A stretch of 64,000 nt of DNA from CAVYXK01 sp963708245 (lineage in GTDB: Bacteria; Pseudomonadota; Alphaproteobacteria; Acetobacterales; Acetobacteraceae), in the NCBI GenBank assembly GCA_963708245.1, contig OY970201.1, positions 5,766,001-5,830,000 on the forward strand, given 5' to 3'. The notes under the pieces were generated by a model, which was given only the letters and a program-made list of their open reading frames with translations, made no database searches and was not told where the DNA came from. The position numbers and the translations under genes were made by a program. Below, piece after piece: positions 25,450 through 36,352 of the stretch (positions are counted from its first letter, which is position 1; each line of letters begins with the position of its first letter).

Positions 25450-26220
25450 ATGTCTATGGCCCGCCGCCGTCAGCTTTACGAGGGAAAGGCCAAGATCCTG
25501 TTCGAGGGGCCCGAGCCCGGCACCCTCGTGCAGTATTTCAAGGATGACGCCACTGCGTTCAACGCGAAGAAGAAGGGCATCATCACCGGCAAGGGCGTGC
25601 TGAACAACCGCATCAGCGAGTATCTGATGATGCGGCTCGGCGAGATCGGCATCCCGACGCATTTCGTGCGCCGGCTTAACATGCGTGAGCAGCTTATTCG
25701 GGAAGTGGAGATCATTCCGCTGGAGGTGGTGGTGCGCAACGTCGCCGCCGGCAGCCTGTCGGAGCGGCTGGGCATTCCCGAAGGGACGCGACTGCCGCGC
25801 TCGATCATCGAATACAATTACAAGAACGACGCGCTCGGCGATCCGCTGGTGTCCGAGGAGCACATCACCTGCTTCGGCTGGGCCAACACGCAGGACCTCG
25901 ACGACATGGTGGCGCTGACGTTGCGCATCAACGATTTCCTGATGGGCCTGTTTCTCGGCGTCGGCATCCTGCTGGTCGATTTCAAGCTGGAGTACGGCCG
26001 GCTGTGGGAGAACGACGAGATGCGCATCGTGCTGGCCGATGAGATCAGCCCGGACAATTGCCGGCTGTGGGACAGCAAGACCAACGAGAAGATGGACAAG
26101 GACCGGTTCCGCCGCGACCTCGGCAAGGTCGAGGAGGCCTATCAGGAAGTCGCCAAGCGCCTGGGCATTTTGCCGGAGGCTGGCTCGCGCGACATGAAAG
26201 GCCCGGAGACGATGCAGTGA
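25450..26220 (+). CDS. purC: Phosphoribosylaminoimidazole-succinocarboxamide synthase
   Basis: PurC (about 256 residues) joins CAIR with aspartate using ATP, in purine biosynthesis. Family strings are RRRQLYEGKAKILFEGPEPG, DDATAFNAKKKGIITGKGVL, EIIPLEVVVRNVAAGSLSER and VLADEISPDNCRLWD. Start is ATG 25450 or the nearby ATG 25456; GAAGGGAA just upstream serves as the ribosome binding site. It begins a purC-purS-purQ-purL run that is interrupted by a long repeat hairpin before purS. Confidence 0.96.
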   Translation: MSMARRRQLYEGKAKILFEGPEPGTLVQYFKDDATAFNAKKKGIITGKGVLNNRISEYLMMRLGEIGIPTHFVRRLNMREQLIREVEIIPLEVVVRNVAAGSLSERLGIPEGTRLPRSIIEYNYKNDALGDPLVSEEHITCFGWANTQDLDDMVALTLRINDFLMGLFLGVGILLVDFKLEYGRLWENDEMRIVLADEISPDNCRLWDSKTNEKMDKDRFRRDLGKVEEAYQEVAKRLGILPEAGSRDMKGPETMQ

Positions 26221-26274
26221 TGCCAACCGGCAAGACCGTTACAGCTCGTGGGCATCCGTGCTCCTGGGGCAGAA

Positions 26275-26371
26275 AGCAAGAAAGCATAACCGCAGAGGCG
26301 CAGAGGCGCAGAGAAAGGCTGGATAACCTCTGCGCCTCTGCACCTCTGCGCCTCTGCGGTTATGCTTTCCT
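26275..26371. repeat. Long inverted repeat of CGCAGAGG units between purC and purS
   Basis: A hairpin about 97 bases long. The left arm (from 26278) reads AAAGCATAACCGCAGAGGCG and further CGCAGAG units; the right arm is the complement, ending CGCCTCTGCGGTTATGCTTT at about 26366, followed by a T-rich run CCTTTTTAT. The arms contain tandem GCAGAGGC units. It could terminate or slow transcription, or protect the purC mRNA end. It looks like a dispersed palindromic repeat, also seen after gmk. Confidence 0.8.
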
Positions 26372-26400
26372 TTTTATATCGGTATGAGTCGGCGGTAGCG

Positions 26401-26646
26401 GTGAAGGTGATCGTCACGGTCATGCTGAAGCCGGAGGTGCTCGATCCCCAGGGCCGCGCGATTCAGCATGCGCTGCACGGGCTGGGCTTCACTGGCGTCA
26501 GCGACGTGCGCGCCGGCAAGGTGATCGAGCTGGAGCTGGCCGAGAGCAATCCTGCAAAGGCCAAGGCTGCGGCGGAAGAGATGGCGCGGCGGTTGCTCGC
26601 CAATACGGTGATCGAGGGCTACCGGGTCGCGCTGGAGGGCGGATGA
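26401..26646 (+). CDS. purS: Phosphoribosylformylglycinamidine synthase subunit PurS
   Basis: PurS (81 residues) is the small structural subunit of the three-part FGAM synthase with PurL and PurQ. The sequence VKVIVTVMLKPEVLDPQGRA is the family start and IELELAESNPAKAKAAAEEM follows. I chose GTG 26401 because the protein then begins at the standard point; the upstream in-frame extension lies in the repeat hairpin. The stop overlaps the purQ ATG. Confidence 0.93.
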   Translation: MKVIVTVMLKPEVLDPQGRAIQHALHGLGFTGVSDVRAGKVIELELAESNPAKAKAAAEEMARRLLANTVIEGYRVALEGG

Positions 26647-27335
26647 GGGCCGGCATCGTCGTCTTCCCCGGCATCAACCGAGAGCGGGACATGGCGATCG
26701 CGCTGGAGCACGCCACCGGTCACGAGCCGCGCATGGTCTGGCACGGCGAGGCGGCGCTGCCCGAGCTCGATCTGGTCGTGCTACCGGGCGGGTTCAGCTA
26801 TGGCGACTATCTGCGGTGCGGGGCGATGGCCGCGCACTCGCCGGTACTGCGGGCGGTGCGGGATTTCGCCGGGCGCGGCGGTTATGTGCTGGGGGTCTGC
26901 AACGGCTTTCAGATCCTGGTCGAGGCGGGCATGTTGCCGGGCGCGCTGTTGCGCAATGCGAGTTTGCGGTTCATCTCCGCTGACTGCCACTTAAGGGTCG
27001 AGCGCATCGACACGGCGTTTGCCGGCCGTTACCAGCGCGGCCAAGTGTTCCGCGCGCCTATGGCGCATGGCGATGGAAACTATTTCGCCGATGCGGCTAC
27101 GCTCGATCGGCTGGAGGGCGAGGGCTTGGCCGCGTTCCGCTACGTTACGCCGGCAGGAGAGGCGACGGCGGACGCCAATCGCAACGGCAGCGCGCGCAAC
27201 ATCGCCGGGATTTATTCGGAGAACTTGCGGGTCTTGGGGCTGATGCCGCATCCCGAAGATCTTGTGGATCCGCTGACCGGCGGCACCGACGGCAAGCCGC
27301 TGTTCGACGGTCTGGTCGCATCGCTCGGCGCCTGA
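26643..27335 (+). CDS. purQ: Phosphoribosylformylglycinamidine synthase subunit PurQ
   Basis: PurQ (230 residues) is the glutaminase subunit that provides ammonia to PurL. The class I glutamine amidotransferase catalytic Cys is in GYVLGVCNGFQILVEAGML (about residue 87), with the His and Glu of the triad in LGLMPHPEDLVDPLTG. The start AGIVVFPGINRERDM is standard. It overlaps purS by four bases and is immediately followed by purL, whose ATG lies directly after its stop. Confidence 0.97.
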   Translation: MRAGIVVFPGINRERDMAIALEHATGHEPRMVWHGEAALPELDLVVLPGGFSYGDYLRCGAMAAHSPVLRAVRDFAGRGGYVLGVCNGFQILVEAGMLPGALLRNASLRFISADCHLRVERIDTAFAGRYQRGQVFRAPMAHGDGNYFADAATLDRLEGEGLAAFRYVTPAGEATADANRNGSARNIAGIYSENLRVLGLMPHPEDLVDPLTGGTDGKPLFDGLVASLGA

Positions 27336-29528
<2,193 letters not shown>

Positions 29529-29542
29529 AGGGGGGATCGGCC

Positions 29543-29776
29543 ATGCCGATGGCGGCCAGCGAGATCGAGGCGCTGATCAAGGCGGCGCTGCCCGATGCGC
29601 AGGTGAGCGTCGAGGACTTGGCCGGCGACGGCGACCACTACGCAGCTGCTGTTGTATCAGAACAGTTCCGCGGGATTCCCCGCGTCAAGCAGCACCAGAT
29701 CGTCTATGCCGCGTTGCGTGGCCGGATGGGGGGCGAGCTGCACGCCCTCGCCTTGCAGACCTCGGCGCCCGAATAG
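29543..29776 (+). CDS. BolA family protein
   Basis: A 77-residue BolA-like protein (SEIEALIKAALPDAQVSVED, with FRGIPRVKQHQIVYAALRGR). The conserved region around FRGIPRVKQHQIVY is diagnostic. In this context it is probably the partner of the monothiol glutaredoxin encoded next, with which it may hold a [2Fe-2S] cluster. Start is ATG 29543 after GGGGGATCGG. The order purL-bolA-grx is common in Alphaproteobacteria. Confidence 0.92.
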   Translation: MPMAASEIEALIKAALPDAQVSVEDLAGDGDHYAAAVVSEQFRGIPRVKQHQIVYAALRGRMGGELHALALQTSAPE

Positions 29777-29789
29777 GAGTTCAAAGACA

Positions 29790-30131
29790 ATGTCCGATCA
29801 GCCCGTGTTCGACCGTATCCAGGGCGAAGTCACCGAGCACCCGGTGATGCTCTACATGAAGGGCACTGCGATGTTCCCGCAGTGCGGCTTCTCCGCCCGC
29901 GTGGTGCAGATCCTGACGCATCTGGGGGTGCCGTTTCACACCGCCAACGTGCTGGAAGACGACGAACTGCGCGAGGGGATCAAGCAGTTCTCGCAATGGC
30001 CGACTATCCCGCAGCTTTATGTGAAGGGCGAGTTCGTCGGCGGCTGCGACATCGTGACTGAGATGTTCCAGTCGGGCGAATTGGAGGGGCTGATGAAGGA
30101 AAAGGGCGTGCCGCATCGAGCGGTGGTCTGA
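29790..30131 (+). CDS. grxD: Monothiol glutaredoxin (Grx4 type)
   Basis: A 113-residue CGFS-type monothiol glutaredoxin that carries or transfers iron-sulfur clusters. The active site is FPQCGFSARVVQIL (Cys about residue 33), with WPTIPQLYVKGEFVGGCDIV for glutathione binding. It is 13 bases after the BolA-like gene and probably acts with it. ATG 29790 was chosen from the standard MSDQPVFDRIQ start. A palindromic hairpin with arms CACTTCGCCTCCC and GGGAGAGGCGAAGTG follows. Confidence 0.96.
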   Translation: MSDQPVFDRIQGEVTEHPVMLYMKGTAMFPQCGFSARVVQILTHLGVPFHTANVLEDDELREGIKQFSQWPTIPQLYVKGEFVGGCDIVTEMFQSGELEGLMKEKGVPHRAVV

Positions 30132-30168
30132 GGACTCGGGGTAGCAGCAGCCCATAGAACCCGCGTTT

Positions 30169-30203
30169 CACTTCGCCTCCCCGCTTGTGGGAGAGGCGAA
30201 GTG
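30169..30203. terminator. Hairpin after grxD (palindromic repeat type)
   Basis: Strong stem-loop with arms CACTTCGCCTCCC and GGGAGAGGCGAAGTG, 38 bases after the grxD stop and 14 bases before the end of the convergent ALDH gene. It belongs to the same repeat group as 8703-8771 and may act as a terminator for both sides, though no U run is visible. Confidence 0.6.
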
Positions 30204-30216
30204 CTGCCGGCGCCTC

Positions 30217-30657
30217 TCACGGCCGGCGCGGCGTGTTGAGATTGACGGTGACGTTCTTGCGCTGCGTGAAGCTGTCGAGCATGCCTTCGAGAGAGAATTC
30301 CCGGCCGATGCCGCTCTGCTTGTAGCCGCCGTAGGAATGACCCGGCTGCTGGCCGAGACCTTGATTCACCTGCACCCAGCCTGACTCGATCGCATGCGCG
30401 GTCCGCAATGCGCTGCCGATGTCGTGCGTCCAGACATAGGCGGCGAGACCGTAATGGCTATCGTTCGCCATGCGGATCGCCTCGGACTCGTCGCGCCAGG
30501 GGATCGCGACCAGCACCGGGCCGAAAATCTCCTCGCGCGCTAGCCGCCAGTCGTTGGAGGCATCGGCAAAGACTGTGGGGATGGCGAAATATCCTTCGCT
30601 CAGCGGCCCGTCCTTCGGTGGCAGACCGCCGAATACCAGGCGTGCCTCTTTGCGTTT
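30217..30657 (-). pseudogene. Aldehyde dehydrogenase, C-terminal part, disrupted by an IS
   Basis: This is the last quarter of an NAD(P)-dependent aldehyde dehydrogenase. KRKEARLVFGGLPPKDGPLS leads to SNDWRLAREEIFGPVLVAIP, and the C-terminal end VNQGLGQQPGHSYGGYKQSG is complete to the stop at 30217. It was continuous with the 33291-34359 part, and the insertion splits the two between VDGGL and KRKEA. The catalytic residues are in the other part. It cannot make a working enzyme in this state. Confidence 0.9.
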
Positions 30658-30722
30658 TAGTGTCCGTCCGGGAACAAATTGAGTCTTTAGAATCGCTTAG
30701 CGGGTCACCCTTGAAGCCATTG

Positions 30723-32388
30723 AACCTAAATCCGGCAGTTGAGTGATTGCGCGCCGCGGCTGAATCGGCAGATTTGGCCGGCATGAGCACAGAACAGAGA
30801 TGTCTGGCGGTTCACCCCGCGGGTGAGCAACCGGAAGTTGCGCCGCATTCGGCGATTGCCGATACCTTCGCCGGGCGCGTGCACGTGGAGTGGGACGCCG
30901 CCGCACCGGTGACGCCGTTCGGCCAACTGCCATTCTTCATCGACTACCTGAAGCAGGCCGGGTTGTTCGACAATTGGGTTGCCGACTGTCCGCTGCGGTT
31001 CACTAGCCCGAATGCACCGCGTACACGCGATCTGCTTGGCACCGTGCTGCTGTCTGTTCTGGCGGGTCACCGGCGCTATGCCCATGTGACCGCGCTGCGC
31101 TGCGATCCGGTGAACCCGCCGTTGCTCGGCATGCGCAAGGTGGTCAGCGAGGACTCGGTTCGCCGCGGGCTGGAGAAGATCGACGAAGCGCAAGGCTCGG
31201 CCTGGCTGCAAAACCACCTGGACTATTGCACCGCTCCGCTGCTCGGCGAGCCGTGGGTGCTCGACATCGATACCACCATCAAACCTTTGTATGGGCACCA
31301 GGAAGGCGCCGAGCTGGGCTATAATCCGCACAAGCCGGGTCGGCCGTCGCACTGCTATCACAGCTACATGCTGTCGAACCTGCGGCTGGTGCTACGGGTC
31401 GAGGTATTGCCCGGCGATCAGCACAACGTCAGACACGCGACGGGCGGCTTGTGGGAGTTGCTGGATCATCTCGGAGCGGGGCAGCGGCCGTGGCTGCTGC
31501 GCGGAGACAAGTCGTGGGGCATCGAGCCGGTGATGGCGCGGGCCGAGCGGGAGGAGCTGGCGTATCTGTTCCGTCTGCGCATGACGAAAAACGTCACGCG
31601 GGCACTGCAACGGGCGATGCAGGCATCGGACTGGAAGGATGCCGGCCAGGGCTGGCAGGGCAAGGAGACGAGCCTGCGGCTGGAGGGCTGGAGCCGGCAG
31701 CGGAGAGTCATTCTGCTGCGCCGCCAACTGGCTGGTCCGCCGGCCGTCGATCATGGCGATCCGGCTCAGCGGCGACTTGGCTTCGTCGAGGTGGGCCCCG
31801 ATCAGGAGGCGTGGGACTACGCTGCGCTGGTCACCTCAATGGACGATGAAATCCTGACGCTGGGGCAGTTGTATCGCGATCGGGCGGATTGCGAGAACGT
31901 TTTTGACGAGCTGAAGAACCAATGGGGTTGGGGCGGTTTCACGACACAGGACCTCACGCGGTGTCGGCTGCTGGCCGGTATCGTTGCACTGATCTACAAC
32001 TGGTGGAGCCTGTTCGTCCGGCTGGCTGATCCGGAGCACCATCGGGAGGCGATCACCACCCGACCCTTGCTGCTGTCGGCGATCGCGCAGCGCACCCAAC
32101 ACGCCGGCCAGGTGAGGCTGACGATCAGCAGCGCGCATGGCGCGCGCGACAAGGCGAGGCAAGCTTACCTGCGCATCGCCGGCTTTCTTGACCGGCTGCG
32201 AAAAAGTGCGGAGCAGTTGGATCCGCTGCAACGCTGGTATCGCATCCTCAGTGAAGCGCTCCGCTACTTCTTGCATGGCCGGCAACTGCAGCCACCGCTT
32301 CGCCTGAGCCCGGCCTGAGCAATTACCCCAGGTTGTGGGTCGTCACTTCAGACCGGCGACGATCGGACCCAACTGCCGGATTTAGGTT
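30723..32388. mobile_element. IS1380/IS4-type element nested in the IS5 element
   Basis: Perfect terminal inverted repeats of 19 bases: AACCTAAATCCGGCAGTTG (30723-30741) and its exact complement at 32370-32388. The transposase (30783-32318) fills the interior. It is inserted in the leader of the IS5 transposase gene. Clear target repeats could not be fixed; TGA flanks both ends if the repeats are trimmed. Confidence 0.85.
30783..32318 (+). CDS. IS1380/IS4-superfamily transposase
   Basis: A DDE transposase of about 511 residues from ATG 30783 (ORF extends upstream to 30747). First DDE Asp in WVLDIDTTIKPLYGHQEGAE (about 160); second in LLRGDKSWGIEPVMARAE; Glu and partner in LYRDRADCENVFDELKNQWG, the Y-(2)-R-(3)-E-(6)-K pattern of the IS4 superfamily. 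The text DIDTTIKPLYGHQEGAELGY is typical of IS1380-like proteins, but I could not settle IS1380 against IS4. Frame is open and complete, so this element may still be active. Confidence 0.85.
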   Translation: MSTEQRCLAVHPAGEQPEVAPHSAIADTFAGRVHVEWDAAAPVTPFGQLPFFIDYLKQAGLFDNWVADCPLRFTSPNAPRTRDLLGTVLLSVLAGHRRYAHVTALRCDPVNPPLLGMRKVVSEDSVRRGLEKIDEAQGSAWLQNHLDYCTAPLLGEPWVLDIDTTIKPLYGHQEGAELGYNPHKPGRPSHCYHSYMLSNLRLVLRVEVLPGDQHNVRHATGGLWELLDHLGAGQRPWLLRGDKSWGIEPVMARAEREELAYLFRLRMTKNVTRALQRAMQASDWKDAGQGWQGKETSLRLEGWSRQRRVILLRRQLAGPPAVDHGDPAQRRLGFVEVGPDQEAWDYAALVTSMDDEILTLGQLYRDRADCENVFDELKNQWGWGGFTTQDLTRCRLLAGIVALIYNWWSLFVRLADPEHHREAITTRPLLLSAIAQRTQHAGQVRLTISSAHGARDKARQAYLRIAGFLDRLRKSAEQLDPLQRWYRILSEALRYFLHGRQLQPPLRLSPA

Positions 32389-32436
32389 GAATCGCCTGTG
32401 ATTCTCTCTCCCCCGAGCATCGATTCGGAGGACTGG

Positions 32437-33272
32437 ATGTGGACCAAGGAGAACCGGACGCGGTACGACCGCACCCGACTGCGCTATGAGAGCGATCTGA
32501 CTGATGCCGAATGGGCCGAGGTGGAACCATTGATCCCCCCGGCCAAGCCGGGCGGCAACAAGCGGAGCGTTGATATCCGCCAGGTGGTGAACGGCGTGAT
32601 GTATGTGCTGAGCACCGGCTGCCAATGGCGGGCGATCCCCAAGGACCTGCCGCCGCGGAGCACAGTGCACGACTATCTGGAACGATGGACCTGGGACGGC
32701 ACGCTGGAGCGACTGCATCACGCATTGTATGTGAAATGTCGTGAGCAGGCCTCGCGAGAGGCCAGCCCGACCGCCGCGGTGATTGATGCGCAGAGCGTGA
32801 AGAGCGCCGAAAAAGGGGGGCCTCGATCGATCCGCATGGGTATGATGCGGGGAAGAAGATCAAGGGCAAGAAGCGGCACGTCCTGGTCGATACCCAGGGT
32901 TTGCTGCTACAGGCCATCGTGACGGCGGCGGACATCCAGGATCGCGATGGCGGCGCCATGCTGCTGGCGACGCTGTTCGGGATGTTTCCGTTCCTGCTGA
33001 AGCTTTATGCCGATGGCGGCTATCAGGGGCGGCGATTCCAGGAGGCGTTGAAGCGTGTCGTGTCGCAGGCCGAGGTGGAGATCGTCAAACGATCTGACCA
33101 GGCCAAGGGCTTTGTCGTGCTACCAAAGCGATGGGTGGTCGAACGCACGCTGGCGTGGCTCAACCGATGTCGTCGACTGGGTAAGGATTGGGAAAATCTC
33201 AATGTGAAGGCGCGTGCCTTTCTGTTGCTCGCTTCCATCCGTCTCATGGTCAGACGGCTATGCAGGAACTAG
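32437..33272 (+). CDS. IS5-family transposase in two frames (-1 shift near 32815)
   Basis: ATG 32437, with GGAGGA before it, encodes MWTKENRTRYDRTRLRYESD through the helix-turn-helix and first catalytic Asp (AAVIDAQSVKSAEKGG). From there the reading continues in another frame: KKRHVLVDTQGLLLQAIVTA, the second Asp in LKLYADGGYQGRRF, and Glu in RWVVERTLAWLNRCRRLGKD. The shift from the first to the second frame is -1, and it falls on the A5G6 run at 32810-32820. Some IS5 subgroups use programmed -1 shifting, so this could be functional; it could also be a simple mutation. Confidence 0.8.
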
Positions 33273-33290
33273 CAATGTTCCCGGACAGAC

Positions 33291-34359
33291 TCTCAGTCCC
33301 CCATCGACATAGGCGCAGATCTTGCGGAATTGCTTGTCGTTGATGATGGCGCCGATATCGGTTGTTTCATCCAGCGGATCGCCGAGCTTCAGCGCCTGTG
33401 TCTTGGCTCGCAGCTTGTCGAGGAAGTTGTCGAAGATGTCGGCGTGCAGGAAGAGACGCGAGCCGGCGGTGCACGACTGGCTCTGCCGGGTGAACCGCAT
33501 CCCGGCGATTACGCCATCCACCACCCAGTCCTCGTCGGCGTCGGGATAAACGATCGACGGGCTCTTGCCGCCGAGCTCCAGAGAGACCGGCACGATGCGG
33601 TCGGCGGCGGCGCGCATGATGATCTTGCCCACCTCGGTCGAGCCGGTGAACGACAGCTTGCGGATGGCTGGGTGCTGCGCGAGCGGTCCGCCGCATTCCT
33701 CGCCCAGCCCGGTCAGCACGTTCAGCACGCCGGGCGGCAGAAATTCCTGGCAGACCTCGGCCATCAGCAACACACCGAGCGGCGCGTCCTCCGCCGCCTT
33801 CAACACCAGCGTGTTGCCGGCGCACAGAGCAGGCGCGATCTTCAGCGCGCCAAGCAGCACCGGTGCGTTCCAGGGGATGATGGCGCCGACCACGCCGAGC
33901 GGCTCGCGTCGCGTGTAACTAAGCACGTTCTCGCCGAGCGGGATCGTTTCGCCCTTCAACTCGCCGGCGAGGCCGCCGAAATAGCGGAAGATGTCGGCGG
34001 AGAGTTTCTGCTTCCGGTCGCGCCTGCGTGCGCAGCGCGTTGCCGGTTTCAAGTGCAATGGTGCGGGCGAGTTCCTCTGCGCGCGCCTCCAGCGCATCGG
34101 CGATGCGCAGCAGGCTGCGGCCCCGTTCGCGTGGTGGCACCTTGCTCCATGACGGAAACGCATGCGCGGCGGCTTGCACGGCGCGATCGACATCGGCGGC
34201 GTTGCCGCGTGGAATCTCGGCGATCTTCTGGCGCTTTGCCGGATTCTCCACGTCGAGTAGAGAGCCTGATGCACTATCCACCCAGGCGCCATCTATCAGC
34301 ATCCGGGCGTGACGTTGCGGGTTTGCGATCTGCGGACGCGTCTGTTCGGTCACGGACAT
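33291..34359 (-). pseudogene. Aldehyde dehydrogenase, N-terminal and catalytic part, disrupted
   Basis: From ATG 34359 the frame reads MSVTEQTRPQIANPQ and ARMLIDGAWVDSASGSLLDV, then shifts frame near 34000 (ETGNALRTQARPEAET into LSADIFRYFGGLAGELKGET). The rest of the NAD-binding and catalytic domain is clean: SFTGSTEVGKIIMRAAAD, Glu in VSLELGGKSPSIVYPDADED, and the catalytic Cys in TRQSQSCTAGSRLFLH. The frame ends at the IS5 insertion after AYVDGGL. Two lesions (a frameshift and the IS) make it a pseudogene; the frameshift could have come first or second. Confidence 0.88.
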
Positions 34360-34480
34360 GATGTACCGCCTTCTGTGCAAACAGCGTGGAATGGAGCCAT
34401 TTATTGTGAGCAACCGCATATAGTGCGGGCACGCGGGAGGGTCCAGGTCGCGCCCAGGCTCAGCCCGCGGACGGTGCGCA

Positions 34481-36352
34481 TCACCCGGGGATCGCTTCGC
34501 TGCGCTCGCGATGACATTGATCGAGAGGCCAGACCTGGATCGCGTCAGGATCGATGTCAAAATTGCACGGACTGCCAGGCGCGGGATCGGCTTGCCCATC
34601 CAATATCCTAACTCGGGCATCGCCAACGTTGACGATAACCTGACGGCCGATCCCCAAGGACATAACGCCCTCGATCAAGCCCTGATACGGTCCGTTCGAG
34701 GTGATCCGGGCGCGCACCGGTGAGAAGCTCCAGCCGACCCGCTCGCCGCTCGTGAGCGCCGGCCCGGCGACCCTGACCATCATGCCGCCGGCAACGACAA
34801 TATGGTCTCCATCGGCAACAACACCTTCGGCCACGTTGTCCGCGCCGAGCAAGCGCGCCACACTCTCGTTGGCAGGGCGCCTGAAGACCTGGTCTGTGGC
34901 TCCCGATTGCAGTACCCGGCCGTCCTTCAGCACGAGAAGCTCGTCGGCCAGAAGCGCCGCTTCCAGCGGATCGTGGGTGACGAGAATTGTCGTGGCCGTA
35001 AACTCCTGTTGCAGCGCGAGGAGCTCGCGGCGGAGGTGTGCCCGGAGAGGGGCGTCTAATGCCGAAAACGGCTCATCGAGCAGCAACAGGCCGGATGGCC
35101 TGGTCAGCGCGCGTGCCAGCGCGACCCGCTGTTGCTGACCCAGCGAGAGGGCCGCGGGGCGTCGCTGTTCGAGGCCGTGAAGGCCGAGCCGCTCAATCCA
35201 ATAGTTCGCCACATCCGGATCGGCGCCGACGGGAAACCGCAGATGTTCCATCACGGTGAGATGCGGAAACAGGCCGTAGCTCTGCGGGACATAGGCAATC
35301 GTACGCGCTGCCGGATCGAGATCGGCGAGGTCACGACCGTTGACAATGACACTTCCTCTGTCGCATCGTTCCAGGCCGGCGATCAGCTTGAGGATCAACG
35401 ATTTTCCCGATCCGGATGGACCGAGTATCGCGAGACGGCGCGCGCGAGGCGACCACACGACTTCAAGATGAAAGCTACCGAGCTGTTTTTCGAGTCGGAG
35501 GCTTATATCAGCCGAACTGATAGCCCTGTGCGACGCTATCGAGCTGCGAGACGCAATCGGCGGCGCGATCACACCGGAAGGGTAGGCCCTTTGCGACTTA
35601 CGCTGATTGGCTGCAAGGCCACTCAGTGCCATAATCAGCAGAGCCAACACGAGCGTCGGCAATAGCACCGGCAACATCGCCGGAAGCCCCCGGGCTCCGA
35701 ACGCCACGTAGGTATAGACCGGCAGCGAATAGGGGTGATAGGCAACCATCACGGTCGCACCGAACTCGCCGAACGCGCGAAGCCACGCAAGCAGCAGGCC
35801 GGACAGGATGGTGGGCCAGGCGATCGGCAGGCTGATGCGGAAGAACACGCCGGATGGACCGCGACCGAGCGTTGCGGCGACGCCTTCCAGCGCCGGATCG
35901 ATCGAGGCAAAGCCCGAACGCGCCGCAATGATCAGGAACGGTGCGGCCACGAAAGTTTCGGCCAGCACGATTCCGGCGAAGGAGTCGGTCAGGCTGCCCC
36001 CGAACAGACGACCAAGCGGCATGGAATAGCCGACCAGGAACAGCAAAAGAATGCCGCTGGTGAGCGGCGGCAGCGCCAGAGGAAGCTGAACGAGAAAACC
36101 AAGGCCCGCCATCGCCCGGCCGGGGACCCGAGCCAGAAGATATCCAAGGGGAATCCCGCCGAGCGCGATAACGAGCGTTGCCCCACTGGCGGTGGCAACC
36201 GAGACGGCACAGGCGTGGAGCAGTGCTCCGGCATCTATCGAGCTCCAATCAGCAAGCCTCGCTTGCTGTGCGCCCGCTATGAGCGGGGCGATCAGGTAAA
36301 CCGCCAGGAGCCCGGCGAGCCACAGCAGCGGCGCGGGGAGACGGCGTGTCAC
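34481..36352 (-). CDS. Molybdate/tungstate ABC transporter, permease fused to ATPase
   Basis: A 623-residue fusion. Residues 1-250 form a permease of the ModB/WtpB/TupB type (FAGIVLAETFVAAPFLIIAA and WLRAFGEFGATVMVAYHPYS carry the EAA-like signature). Residues 275-500 form an ABC ATPase: Walker A LAILGPSGSGKSLILKLIAG, Q-loop AYVPQSYGLFPHLT, signature LSLGQQQRVALARAL, Walker B GLLLLDEPFSALDA and H-loop ILVTHDPLE. Residues 520-600 resemble a TOBE/molybdate-binding domain. The last ten residues (CHRERSEAIPG) come from a dispersed repeat. The start is GTG 36352, overlapping the binding-protein stop by four bases. Confidence 0.88.
   Translation of the reverse strand: MTRRLPAPLLWLAGLLAVYLIAPLIAGAQQARLADWSSIDAGALLHACAVSVATASGATLVIALGGIPLGYLLARVPGRAMAGLGFLVQLPLALPPLTSGILLLFLVGYSMPLGRLFGGSLTDSFAGIVLAETFVAAPFLIIAARSGFASIDPALEGVAATLGRGPSGVFFRISLPIAWPTILSGLLLAWLRAFGEFGATVMVAYHPYSLPVYTYVAFGARGLPAMLPVLLPTLVLALLIMALSGLAANQRKSQRAYPSGVIAPPIASRSSIASHRAISSADISLRLEKQLGSFHLEVVWSPRARRLAILGPSGSGKSLILKLIAGLERCDRGSVIVNGRDLADLDPAARTIAYVPQSYGLFPHLTVMEHLRFPVGADPDVANYWIERLGLHGLEQRRPAALSLGQQQRVALARALTRPSGLLLLDEPFSALDAPLRAHLRRELLALQQEFTATTILVTHDPLEAALLADELLVLKDGRVLQSGATDQVFRRPANESVARLLGADNVAEGVVADGDHIVVAGGMMVRVAGPALTSGERVGWSFSPVRARITSNGPYQGLIEGVMSLGIGRQVIVNVGDARVRILDGQADPAPGSPCNFDIDPDAIQVWPLDQCHRERSEAIPG

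Larger units (their letters stand above)
30659..33292. mobile_element. IS5-family element inserted in an ALDH gene, carrying a nested IS
   Basis: The left end (about 30661) reads TGTCCGTCCGGGAACA and the right end (33276-33290) is its near complement TGTTCCCGGACAGAC, so the inverted repeats share GTCCGGGAACA. The element's transposase is at 32437-33272. A second IS element (30723-32388) is inserted between the left end and the transposase start, in the upstream leader. Removal of the whole element restores the ALDH reading order (VDGGL joined to KRKEA). Confidence 0.8.

Noticed and set aside
26278..26366. Repeated GCAGAGGC units as a possible CRISPR array
   Set aside because: Units are directly adjoining and the block is an inverted repeat; there are no spacers and no cas genes.
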